Shown here piece by piece: positions 1-7,841 of a stretch of DNA of 47,921 nt. Origin of the DNA: an uncultured Pseudomonadota bacterium. Its GTDB lineage: Bacteria > Pseudomonadota > Gammaproteobacteria > Methylococcales > Methylomonadaceae. The notes below the pieces were generated by a model. That model was not told the DNA's origin. It did not search any database and saw only the letters and a list, made by a program, of their open reading frames with translations. Both the position numbers and the translations under genes were made by a program. The stretch is taken from positions 1 to 47,921 of the forward strand of contig CAIQZX010000007.1 in the NCBI GenBank assembly GCA_903876445.1, written 5' to 3'. How positions within the stretch are numbered: position 1 is the first letter of the stretch; every line of letters starts with the position of its first letter.

Positions 1-41
1 TGCTGACGGCATTACCGCACCGTTCACTTCACAGACTAGCC

Positions 42-72
42 CCCGATAGACCTCGGGTTGTTTTTGATTTTT
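42..72 (+). terminator. Possible rho-independent terminator at the window edge
   Basis: A 5-bp stem, CCCGA (42-46) with TCGGG (53-57), encloses a 6-nt loop and is followed by a T-rich stretch from 58 to 72. The only open frame before it (bases 2-49, ending in TAG) is too short to identify. It is either the terminator of a gene lying left of the window or part of a mobile-element end. The stem is short, so confidence is moderate. Confidence 0.4.
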
Positions 73-250
73 GTGGCGAATCCTAACACTGTTCTCTTGG
101 TTTTCGATGAATGTGTTTTATTGGTCTCGAGCCTAAAAGAGCTATGTCACCATGGTACTAACACTCGCTACTGGTCACATTTTGAATGGATTTTAACACA
201 GGATAGATTTTTTGCAGACTACGAAAAATTTGAAATTGAGCCGCTTACAT

Positions 251-275
251 CCTCGCCCTGAACGGCGAGGTTTTT
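251..275 (+). repeat. GC-rich hairpin plus T-tract, IS200/IS605-end-like
   Basis: A perfect 7-bp stem, CCTCGCC (251-257) with GGCGAGG (264-270), has the loop CTGAAC and is followed directly by five T. This is the style of the subterminal hairpin found at the right end of many IS200/IS605-family elements, just after tnpB/orfB. It would also work as an intrinsic terminator. No transposase can be read in the window. The rest of 1-298 holds no convincing gene: one 67-codon frame crosses the hairpin but has no recognisable motif. Confidence 0.4.
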
Positions 276-298
276 CGCTACTAGAGGATAAAAAAATT

Positions 299-976
299 AT
301 GGGTATAAATGAGTTTTATTCATCAACACAATTAAGTGTTTTATCGGTAACAGGTGACGATGCCGCCTCATTTTTGCAGGGACAAACCACCTGTGACATG
401 AACAACATTGGAGAAAAAGAAAGCCGTTTAGGCGGGTTTTGTAATCCAAAAGGGCGCGTAATTTCAACGTTTATCTTACTTAAATCTGACAATGGATTTT
501 TAGTTGTTCTTCCAAAATCACTGTTACAAACCATTCAAGAACGTTTGCAACGCTACAAATTACGCGCAAAAGTTGAAATCACAGAAACAGACTTACCCGA
601 ATTTGATGCCCCGAAAAATATGCCTTGGCTTTGTCCAGAAACCAGTGAAGAATTTATCCCACAATGGTTAAATTTGGATTTATTAAACGGAATTAGTTTT
701 ACAAAAGGCTGTTACACGGGACAGGAAATTGTGGCGCGAACCCATTATTTAGGAGAAGTAAAACGACGTTTGTTTTTAGCGCGTGGTGAAATTGAAATGA
801 ATAATGACGTTGCCCCTAATTGCTCGATTATTAACGAGTTAGGCGCAACGGTTGGCAATGTTTTAAATGTAGAAAAGGATTTATTGCAATGTGTTTTGAA
901 TCTTGAAGCCGCAAATTCAATTTTGCGGCTAGATAAATCTTTTCAAGAAATTGAAATTTTTACGGATATTTTATGA
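299..976 (+). CDS. ygfZ: YgfZ/GcvT-fold folate-binding protein
   Basis: A 225-residue tetrahydrofolate-binding protein of the YgfZ family, which supports assembly and repair of Fe-S clusters in the cytoplasm. The family signature KGCYTGQE lies at residues 136-143 and is followed by the usual arginine-rich strand. The N-terminal part has the typical FLQGQTTCD motif and the 'NPKGRV' turn. ATG 299 was chosen because AGAGGA lies at 283-288 with good spacing, and the in-frame upstream codons would run through the hairpin at 251-275. The protein is about 100 residues shorter than E. coli YgfZ; the middle section between the two conserved blocks is compact rather than interrupted. Its stop overlaps the start of the next gene (ATGA), so the two are probably co-translated. 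Confidence 0.85.
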   Translation: MGINEFYSSTQLSVLSVTGDDAASFLQGQTTCDMNNIGEKESRLGGFCNPKGRVISTFILLKSDNGFLVVLPKSLLQTIQERLQRYKLRAKVEITETDLPEFDAPKNMPWLCPETSEEFIPQWLNLDLLNGISFTKGCYTGQEIVARTHYLGEVKRRLFLARGEIEMNNDVAPNCSIINELGATVGNVLNVEKDLLQCVLNLEAANSILRLDKSFQEIEIFTDIL

Positions 977-1941
977 ACGAAACAGCAGCGTTACGTTTTA
1001 GACGTTTAGGAATGTTGACTATTTGTGCGGTTTATTTTGTCATTTTAGTTGGTGGAATTGTACGCGCCTCTGGAGCGGGCATGGGTTGTCCTGATTGGCC
1101 AACGTGTTTTGGACAATGGGTTCCTCCAACATCGGAATCACAATTACCAACAAATTATCACGAAATTTACGCTCAACGTGGTTATGAAAACACCGAATTT
1201 AATCCCGTTAAAACATGGACGGAATATACAAATCGCTTAGTCGGAATGACGATTGGCTTCTTAATTTTTGCAACCGCATGGTCGTCACGAATTTATTTGA
1301 AAACGGATAAACCGGTTTTTTATTTAGCTGTCACGGCGTTTTTATTAGTCGGTTTTCAAGGCTGGCTAGGTTCAACAGTTGTGGCAAGTAATTTAAATCC
1401 AATCAAAATTACGATTCACATGGTCGTCGCGCTTCTAATTGTCGCGTTACTGATTTATACGATTACTCGCTCACAACGAAATACGTTTGCGCCGATTGAT
1501 TTAAACGTTTTACCACCAAAATTCAAAACCGTTTTATTTGTCGTAATGGGAATGTCTTTGCTACAAATTGCAATGGGAACTCAAGTGCGCGAAGCCGTAG
1601 ATTTTATTTCACATGAACACGCTTACATTGGACGCGAATTTTGGCGTGAAGATTTTCCAATAATTTTTTATGTCCACCGTTCGTTTTCGTCCTTGATTTT
1701 GTTTACAAATGCGTGGTTAGTTTGGCGACTTTGGCAAAATATAACGCGAAATCATCCAATCGTAAAAGCAGGCGTTTTATTATTTGGTTTGATAGTGACA
1801 GCGATTTTAGCGGGTGTGAGTTTAGACCGTTTAGGAATGCCCCCCGTTGCTCAACCAATTCATTTATTGATGGCGAATTTAATTTTAGGTACACAATTTT
1901 TTATGTGGATGGTATTACGTTACAGCACGTCTAAAAGTTAA
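973..1941 (+). CDS. ctaA: Heme A synthase (CtaA/Cox15 family)
   Basis: A 322-residue polytopic inner-membrane protein of the COX15/CtaA family, which converts heme O to heme A for aa3-type terminal oxidases. The N-terminal membrane segment is followed by the diagnostic RASGAGMGCPDWP loop and then by the EYTNRLVGM segment, which carries the conserved glutamate and arginine. Candidate heme-ligand histidines are in the TIHMV, HEHAY, YVHRSF and QPIHLL segments, giving the usual repeat of two histidines per half. Around seven or eight hydrophobic helices are visible. It overlaps the ygfZ-like gene by four bases and is followed without a gap by the RND pseudogene. No cytochrome oxidase subunits or ctaB are in the window, so its usual partners must be elsewhere. 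Confidence 0.88.
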   Translation: MNETAALRFRRLGMLTICAVYFVILVGGIVRASGAGMGCPDWPTCFGQWVPPTSESQLPTNYHEIYAQRGYENTEFNPVKTWTEYTNRLVGMTIGFLIFATAWSSRIYLKTDKPVFYLAVTAFLLVGFQGWLGSTVVASNLNPIKITIHMVVALLIVALLIYTITRSQRNTFAPIDLNVLPPKFKTVLFVVMGMSLLQIAMGTQVREAVDFISHEHAYIGREFWREDFPIIFYVHRSFSSLILFTNAWLVWRLWQNITRNHPIVKAGVLLFGLIVTAILAGVSLDRLGMPPVAQPIHLLMANLILGTQFFMWMVLRYSTSKS

Positions 1942-2564
1942 ATGACAGAAACACCATTTATCGAAAATAAAGGAATTATCAGTTGGTTTGCGCGACACAC
2001 TGTTGCGGCAAATTTATTGATGCTTGTGTGTTTGTTGGGCGGCATATTATTTATGACCCGCATTCAACAAGAAGTGATGCCTGATTTCGCACTAGACAAA
2101 ATTAGCATCACGACAATTTATGCGGAAGCTAGTCCAGCCGGAAATTGAAAGCGGTGTTTTATTAGCAATTGAAGATGCTATTAGCGGATTAACAGGCATC
2201 CATGATGTCACGTCGGCAGCAAAAGAAAGCAAAGGCGTTGTGGTGGTTGATATTGTCGAAGGCACAAATACCAAAAAACCTTGAAAAATTTCAATCTTAA
2301 ATTACACTTCAACCCACTTTCGATTTGATTGCGAAAGGAGCATTGAGAGTTGGCAATGCTATACGAACGCAGAGCTTATGTGAGACTAATCCAATTTATT
2401 GGGGCAGCAATTGGCGTTGAAGCGTTTAGATGAACATGGGATACTTTTCTATGGAATTCACAACTATTTTCGCCACGTTAATTACACTGGTTTTAATTCC
2501 GTAATTGTATGTCGTGATTGATGATGTAAGGAAATGGAAAATTTTAGCTAAAACTAAAAACTAA
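1942..2564 (+). pseudogene. Decayed RND-family efflux transporter (N- and C-terminal remnants)
   Basis: The frame opening at ATG 1942 encodes a typical RND permease start: cytoplasmic lead, first membrane helix ending in LLGGILFM, then QQEVMPDF and a truncated ASPA motif. A single extra G near 2140-2141 shifts the frame and gives a stop at 2146-2148. The next stretch in the other frame reads EIESGVLLAIEDAISGL and on to about 2280, exactly as expected for the pump's porter domain. After a scrambled stretch, 2451-2561 reads as the RND C-terminal helix (FATLITLVLIP, stop, LYVVIDD) with an in-frame TAA at 2502-2504. An intact RND protein is about 1000 residues, so roughly 80 percent is missing. 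The gene is dead. It was presumably the third gene of the ygfZ-ctaA unit. Confidence 0.85.
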
Positions 2565-4567
2565 AATAAATCAACCGGATCAACATCAATCGACCAATGT
2601 ACTTTTGCCGCAAGTTTTAGTGTACCAATTTGCGGTATAAGTTGTTTTAGTAAATGATGCAACGCTGAACGATTAGTATGCTGAAATAATAATTGGAAAC
2701 GATACTGCCCTGCCCTTCTCGCCATCGGCGCAGGAATTGCACCTAAAATTTGTACCTGTTCCGAATTAAAACTTTTTGCCAACTCTGCGACAGCTTGTAA
2801 AAATTGAGCTGGCAACTCTTCCTTTTCAGCATGAGCGCGAAGCAAAGCCTGATAACTGAATGGAGGCAACATCGCTGTTTCACGCTCCGCTAATTCTAAT
2901 TTTGCAAATTTTGCATAGCCAGCGCGTAACAATTCGGTTAATAAAATGTGTGTTGGTTGACGTGTTTGTAACAAAACTTTGCCTTGTTTTTTTTCTCGTC
3001 CAGCTCGCCCTGAAACTTGCACAATCAATTGGGCTAACTTTTCACCCGAATGAAAATCAGTGCTAAATAAACCACTGTCTACATCTAAAATTGCTACCAA
3101 CGTAACGTTAGGAAAATGATGACCTTTTGCTAATAATTGCGTTCCTAAAATAATGTCTACACTACCAGCATGAATTTGCGCTAAAAAATCTTCTAACGCG
3201 CCTTTTTTTTGCACAGAATCGTAATCTAAACGCAAAACCGTTTTGTTCGGAAACAAACGGTTCAAAATAGATTCGAGTCGCTCTGTTCCTAAACCTAATG
3301 ACGTTAATTCTTTCGATAGACACATTGGACACGATGAAATTAAACAATGTTCTGTACCGCAATGATGGCAACGCAACAGATTTTTATTTCGATGAACGAC
3401 TAAATTTGCATCGCAATGAATGCAACGCGCCACCCAACTACAATCATGACAAATCAGTGTCGGTGCAAAACCACGCCGATTTAAAAATAATAAAACTTGC
3501 TCATTTTTTTTCAAAACCGTTTGAATTTCTGCAATCAAACGTTCTGATAAACCTTCTTGCAATTTTTTACGACAAATATCAATAATTTGAACCAAGGGCG
3601 GCAACGCATTTCCCGCACGCTCAGGCAACGGCAAATGCTGATAACGTTGTTGTTTGACATTGTATAAACTTTCAAGCGATGGTGTTGCCGATCCTAAAAC
3701 GACAGGGATATTCACTAATTTTCCACGCATAACAGCTACATCTCGCGCGGAAAAACGAAAACCTTCTTGTTGCTTAAATGAACTATCGTGTTCTTCGTCC
3801 AGAATAATCAGTCCGATATTTGGTAAGGGCGTGAATAATGCCGAACGTGTACCTAATAATAATGAACACCCCACACTTTGCATTAAAAGCCACGCATTTT
3901 TGCGTTGTAAATCCGTTAATTTAGAATGTGAAATGGCAATGTGGGTGCTAAAACGCGCCTGAAAACGTTGTTGTAATTGTGGTGTCAGCGTAATTTCCGG
4001 AACAAGAACAAGCACTTGTTGACCGCGATTCAAAACAATTTGAATCAATTGCATATAAACTTCTGTTTTTCCGCTACCCGTTACGCCATCAAGCAAAAAA
4101 ACGTTGAATTTATCTAACGACGCATGGATTAAATCCACTGCATTTTGTTGCCCTTCATTACAAACTAATTGACTGGTTTTAATTTCATTGTCATCAATTT
4201 TAGGCAATTTTTTAATAATCGCTTCTTTGCCTTGTCGTAACGCGACAGGAAACGCCGCACTCATCACTTCACCAATCGGATGATGGTAGTAATTTGCTAC
4301 CCAATGCAGCAGTTTCAAATCGATTTCTGCTAATAGTGGTGTATCGTCAATGAAACGTATAATCGATTTTAACTTCTCAATCGGATAATCACTTTTTGTA
4401 CTGGTTGCAATTAAAAAACCGATTTTTGAACTTTTACCAAACGGCACTTCAAGACGAATTCCAGCCTGAAAATCTCCGTTTGGACAATCTTCAGGCACCA
4501 GATATTCAAATAATTTAAAAAAGGGAACGGAAGGAATTGCGACTTTTAAGATTTGCGGTTTAATCAT
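2561..4567 (-). CDS. priA: Primosomal protein N' (PriA), replication-restart helicase
   Basis: PriA is the 3'-5' superfamily 2 DNA helicase that recognises stalled forks and reloads the replisome. The 668-residue protein has the N-terminal fork-binding domain, a Walker A motif (GVTGSGKTEVY), the DEEH Walker B motif, and a zinc region with paired cysteines (CHDC, CIHC, CHHC, CPMC). Helicase motifs follow, including LLAKGHHFPNVTL and QVSGRAGR. It is slightly shorter than E. coli PriA (about 730). ATG 4567 begins the conserved sequence; an in-frame ATG at 4585 would add six residues. The start overlaps the end of dsbB by eight bases, so translation is probably coupled. It is the last gene of a minus-strand cluster, and its 3' end overlaps the tail of the RND pseudogene. 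Confidence 0.93.
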   Translation of the reverse strand: MIKPQILKVAIPSVPFFKLFEYLVPEDCPNGDFQAGIRLEVPFGKSSKIGFLIATSTKSDYPIEKLKSIIRFIDDTPLLAEIDLKLLHWVANYYHHPIGEVMSAAFPVALRQGKEAIIKKLPKIDDNEIKTSQLVCNEGQQNAVDLIHASLDKFNVFLLDGVTGSGKTEVYMQLIQIVLNRGQQVLVLVPEITLTPQLQQRFQARFSTHIAISHSKLTDLQRKNAWLLMQSVGCSLLLGTRSALFTPLPNIGLIILDEEHDSSFKQQEGFRFSARDVAVMRGKLVNIPVVLGSATPSLESLYNVKQQRYQHLPLPERAGNALPPLVQIIDICRKKLQEGLSERLIAEIQTVLKKNEQVLLFLNRRGFAPTLICHDCSWVARCIHCDANLVVHRNKNLLRCHHCGTEHCLISSCPMCLSKELTSLGLGTERLESILNRLFPNKTVLRLDYDSVQKKGALEDFLAQIHAGSVDIILGTQLLAKGHHFPNVTLVAILDVDSGLFSTDFHSGEKLAQLIVQVSGRAGREKKQGKVLLQTRQPTHILLTELLRAGYAKFAKLELAERETAMLPPFSYQALLRAHAEKEELPAQFLQAVAELAKSFNSEQVQILGAIPAPMARRAGQYRFQLLFQHTNRSALHHLLKQLIPQIGTLKLAAKVHWSIDVDPVDLF

Positions 4568-5066
4568 GGTTCCAAATTTGCACAAAGCTCAATGTTGCTA
4601 ACATTAAAAATGCAACCAAAGTCCAAGCCGGCATACTAAAACCGAACATCGTCCAATCAACTTTTGCACAATCGCCGGTTCCTGAAAGCATCAGTTTTAA
4701 TGTATCGAGCAACGGAAAATTTTCCAACATATACTCCAACGGCGGTTTACATTCTGGTACTTGATCAGGCGGTAAATGTTGAATCCAAACATGGCGAATT
4801 GAAATGGAAGCTCCTCCCAATGCCGTTAATGCACCGGAAATTGCATAACGATTTATAACGGAATGCAGTGGATTATGCACCGCTGCTATTAACAAAACTA
4901 AACCTGTTAAAAAAATCGCTAGACGTTGTGAAATACATAATGGACACGGCTCTAAACCTTGCCCAAACTGAAAATAGGCTCCCATACTCAACAAAAAAAC
5001 ACAGCCAAGACTGCCTAAAAAGAACCAAATTCTGGGTGTAAATTTAATCATGTTAATTAACTTCAT
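4560..5066 (-). CDS. dsbB: Disulfide bond formation protein DsbB
   Basis: DsbB is the inner-membrane quinone reductase that re-oxidises DsbA in the periplasm. The 168-residue protein has four hydrophobic helices. The first redox pair is Cys41-x-x-Cys44 in the PCPLC motif after helix 1, followed by the conserved QR that contacts quinone. The second pair is Cys106 and Cys133 in the long periplasmic loop between helices 3 and 4. Both pairs sit almost exactly where they do in E. coli. The gene lies 15 bases downstream of the RCK gene and overlaps priA. Its place directly after two exported, cysteine-rich proteins suggests, by inference, that the cluster supplies oxidising capacity for their folding. 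Confidence 0.93.
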   Translation of the reverse strand: MKLINMIKFTPRIWFFLGSLGCVFLLSMGAYFQFGQGLEPCPLCISQRLAIFLTGLVLLIAAVHNPLHSVINRYAISGALTALGGASISIRHVWIQHLPPDQVPECKPPLEYMLENFPLLDTLKLMLSGTGDCAKVDWTMFGFSMPAWTLVAFLMLATLSFVQIWNHD

Positions 5067-5081
5067 CTTTTTCTACGCAAA

Positions 5082-5774
5082 TTATTGCGTAACCTCATTT
5101 CTAAATAATCGACAACCGCGACTAGGTCCCATTACTACAAGAACATCGCCGGCATTTAATTCATGATCTGACTCACCATTCGTAAAATGTAATTGATCGC
5201 CTAACTCCCGATCAACCACGCCAATTAAAATCAGATTATATTTTTCATTTCGTAAATTTAACTGACTAACCATAACGCCTTCTAAATATGAATCAGGGGG
5301 AATCTCAATTTGAGCCATATTTAAATCATGTCGCCCGAAAACAGTATGATCTAAAATGTTACTAATGTCTGGTTTTGTAAGCATCTCGTGTACTTTTCGC
5401 CCACAAATTTCATACGGATCGATAATTTTATTTGCCCCTGCTGCAATCAATTTTTCTTCGGATTCAGAATCATCCACAATGGCAATAATCGTCAGGTTTT
5501 TATCTAAAGACCTTGCTGAAATTGTCAAAAATACATTATCAGAATCTTTCGGATAAAAACAAAAAATAATATCAATCGATGAGCCGATTCCAATTGAAAT
5601 TAAATCATCGTCATTACGAAAATCGATTATTCGCACGTCGAAACCGCTTTCAGACACTAACGTCGCTTCGGTTTCATTTCCGGCAATAAACAAAATGTTG
5701 CAATCGTCTTTAGGTAATCGATTCATCGACTCTAATGACATTACGCTATAACCAAAAACGGCTATTTTCTTCAT
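5082..5774 (-). CDS. RCK-domain (TrkA-N + TrkA-C) protein
   Basis: A 230-residue cytoplasmic protein with a Rossmann-like RCK_N/TrkA_N domain (about residues 1-140) and a TrkA_C domain (about 145-228). Features include the alternating hydrophobic strands, a strand-4 segment ending in AIVDDSE, then AAGANKIIDPYEI, which is typical of K+-channel RCK domains, and the VVMGP strand near the end. In this family the domain binds nucleotide or ion and gates a K+ channel or transporter. No membrane segment is present and no channel gene is adjacent. The usual glycine-rich GxGxxG loop is replaced by FGYSVMS, so NAD(H) or ATP binding may be altered. The start overlaps the stop of the upstream 689-aa gene by four bases, so it belongs to that transcript. 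TrkA-like function is inferred from fold only. Confidence 0.75.
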   Translation of the reverse strand: MKKIAVFGYSVMSLESMNRLPKDDCNILFIAGNETEATLVSESGFDVRIIDFRNDDDLISIGIGSSIDIIFCFYPKDSDNVFLTISARSLDKNLTIIAIVDDSESEEKLIAAGANKIIDPYEICGRKVHEMLTKPDISNILDHTVFGRHDLNMAQIEIPPDSYLEGVMVSQLNLRNEKYNLILIGVVDRELGDQLHFTNGESDHELNAGDVLVVMGPSRGCRLFRNEVTQ

Positions 5775-7840
5775 TTAAAAAAGGGTTTAATTTTTGTCGG
5801 CGTTAGTGTTTTACAATCCACACCAAAACAAGGTTTTATCGATTCATTCTCAACTACTTGCGCTGATGAAATACGTTTAATTTCATATTGCGATTTATCG
5901 ATTAGACAAGTCGTATCGTTATTTTCACAAACCGATTTCATCACAACATAATAGGTTGGTGAATCTTTCGTTAACGATATTAAATACGCGCCTGTGTCGC
6001 CGATTTTTCCAATTCCGCAGGAACTTCCGTTAATCAAGGTGTTGGATTTTAATGTTTTTTCGCTGTCATAAATCAACATTTTCCAATCATTTTGATAGCG
6101 GACGGAATTTAAACAGCCAAAGGTTAAATTAGCATCTGCTGTACCTGTATCGACTTGATAAACCTGAACATCTGTTAACGAGCTGATTTGTCCTGTTTGC
6201 ATCATGCCAAGATTTTTCTTTATTGTGAGCCAACTCGAATCAAAACTTTCTGCTTTCTTGGTGGCTGAAATTTCTGTATTTTTTGGAACAGCCGAACCGC
6301 TGACACGATTTAATCGATTACTGTAAGTTTTATCACCGACATTTGGTTTGTCGTTATCAACGTAAAATGCGTCTTGGCCTTCGCAATGAAAATCGCCAAT
6401 ATCCACTTTAATTGGAATAACGACTGAATTAGTTGAAGGTATTTCCGTTGGATTTAAATTTTCTAAATCTAATTTCACACCCGACAATGTAATTTTACTT
6501 TCAACTTCTGGTTTATTGCTACTTATACACTCACTTAATGTTGCTGTTGCGCTGTCTTTTGCAATAAATGGCGTATCAATAATTTCAGCATTTTCGATAA
6601 TGCTTCCCAACATAATTTCAGAAGGTGAAAATGATTGCGGGGTTAAAACTTGGCAAGCCATTGTGCCGATTTGGATTTTTATCGGTATTTTCGTTTTAAA
6701 TGTGGCTCGCAAATCCGCGTTTTCAACTTTTACCAAAATTGTTGAATTACTATTCAAACCGCATCTTGCGAGTTTAAAACTTGTCGCTGTAGCGGTGATA
6801 TTTTTTGTCGCGGTAAGTAAACTTCCGGTATAAATTTTCGTAACATCACGCACGATATTGTATTGCGAAGTTTCAACCGTACAATTCTTTTTCGATTCCA
6901 AATCACAGATGGATTGCACCGATACAAAATAACGAGGTGAATCTTTTGGTAATGTAAACTTAAAACCGCCTTTATCATCTACTAATGTAGAACCACAGTC
7001 ACTACCGTTTATAAATCGAGGATAACCCGTAACCAAAACATTGTTGTCATCATAAACCGTTAATTTCCAATCATTCGTTTGACGCGCGGCGGCGGCTGTA
7101 CATGAAAAAAGTAACGGAACTTCACTTTTTCCATTTGTATTTTGTTCGGTATACGTTTCAACAGAGTAAATGTTTTTGTCTGTCATCGACAAAATCTTAC
7201 CCGTTTTGATTGAACCTAGTGGAATGGAATTTTTGAGTTCGTTTTCCGTTAGCGTGTTTGCATCCAACCTAATTTCCTTTGGAATTAAACCCAGTTTTAA
7301 TTTGTAATCTGAACGGTCGCATGGAATAGGAGCGGAAACAGAATTTGTGTCGTAATATCGCGTTAAATCTGGAAAACGTGAACAACCCGATTGAACGCTA
7401 ATGTAATAAGAACTACCAACATCATTTGCATCGTCATTTTGACCGATAGTCATTGAAAAATTCTTATCCGTACAATGTTTGGCTGATACGTCATATCCTT
7501 TTAGCTGTACATCTGGATTCGTCGAATCATGCTTCCAAAGACCGACATACCAACCGTATGAATTATTATCGCTTTGCGGACATGAAAATTGTAATTCTAC
7601 ATCAGCGATCGGGAAGGGTATTTTCGATTCGGGCGTTGGATTAAGCACCGAAAAAAAATCAACGTCATTGAAATCTGAAATTTGCCCTGTTCGACTGGTG
7701 TTTTCCTTTAACACTTTTGGATTTTTTTTGCTAATATCGTAGTACGGTGAGGTCAAAGGATAATCCGCATTTCCAACTGCCCAAACAAATTTAACAAAAA
7801 TTAACAAAATAAGAGCTGATAAAATTCTGTAACGCTTCAT
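5771..7840 (-). CDS. Exported Cys-rich repeat protein, smaller paralogue (PPC-like domains)
   Basis: Function unknown. The 689-residue protein starts with a signal peptide (MKRYRILSALILLIFVKF, probably cut near Ala21-Val22). It has three repeats resembling bacterial pre-peptidase C-terminal (PPC) beta-domains at about residues 45-185, 205-335 and 540-660. Each repeat shares a D-x-Y/F strand, a central cysteine after a beta-strand, an NDW-x-L-x-x-Y/F-D strand in two of the three, a second cysteine (GSxCG or similar) and a final S-x-C...C pair. Between repeats 2 and 3 lies a different beta-domain (about 340-500) with four cysteines and an IGDFHCE motif. The tail carries PCFGVDC. All 18 mature cysteines form pairable sets. 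One base separates it from the larger paralogue upstream. A surface or periplasmic structural or adhesive role is plausible but not shown. Confidence 0.7.
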   Translation of the reverse strand: MKRYRILSALILLIFVKFVWAVGNADYPLTSPYYDISKKNPKVLKENTSRTGQISDFNDVDFFSVLNPTPESKIPFPIADVELQFSCPQSDNNSYGWYVGLWKHDSTNPDVQLKGYDVSAKHCTDKNFSMTIGQNDDANDVGSSYYISVQSGCSRFPDLTRYYDTNSVSAPIPCDRSDYKLKLGLIPKEIRLDANTLTENELKNSIPLGSIKTGKILSMTDKNIYSVETYTEQNTNGKSEVPLLFSCTAAAARQTNDWKLTVYDDNNVLVTGYPRFINGSDCGSTLVDDKGGFKFTLPKDSPRYFVSVQSICDLESKKNCTVETSQYNIVRDVTKIYTGSLLTATKNITATATSFKLARCGLNSNSTILVKVENADLRATFKTKIPIKIQIGTMACQVLTPQSFSPSEIMLGSIIENAEIIDTPFIAKDSATATLSECISSNKPEVESKITLSGVKLDLENLNPTEIPSTNSVVIPIKVDIGDFHCEGQDAFYVDNDKPNVGDKTYSNRLNRVSGSAVPKNTEISATKKAESFDSSWLTIKKNLGMMQTGQISSLTDVQVYQVDTGTADANLTFGCLNSVRYQNDWKMLIYDSEKTLKSNTLINGSSCGIGKIGDTGAYLISLTKDSPTYYVVMKSVCENNDTTCLIDKSQYEIKRISSAQVVENESIKPCFGVDCKTLTPTKIKPFFK

Positions 7841-7841
7841 T

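Noticed and set aside
58-261. 67-codon plus-strand frame at the window edge
   Set aside because: No ribosome site or motif, and it runs through the GC-rich hairpin at 251-270. More likely untranslated or mobile-element edge sequence.
3654-3962. 102-codon plus-strand frame opposite priA
   Set aside because: Shadow of the PriA helicase domain; no motif and no ribosome site.
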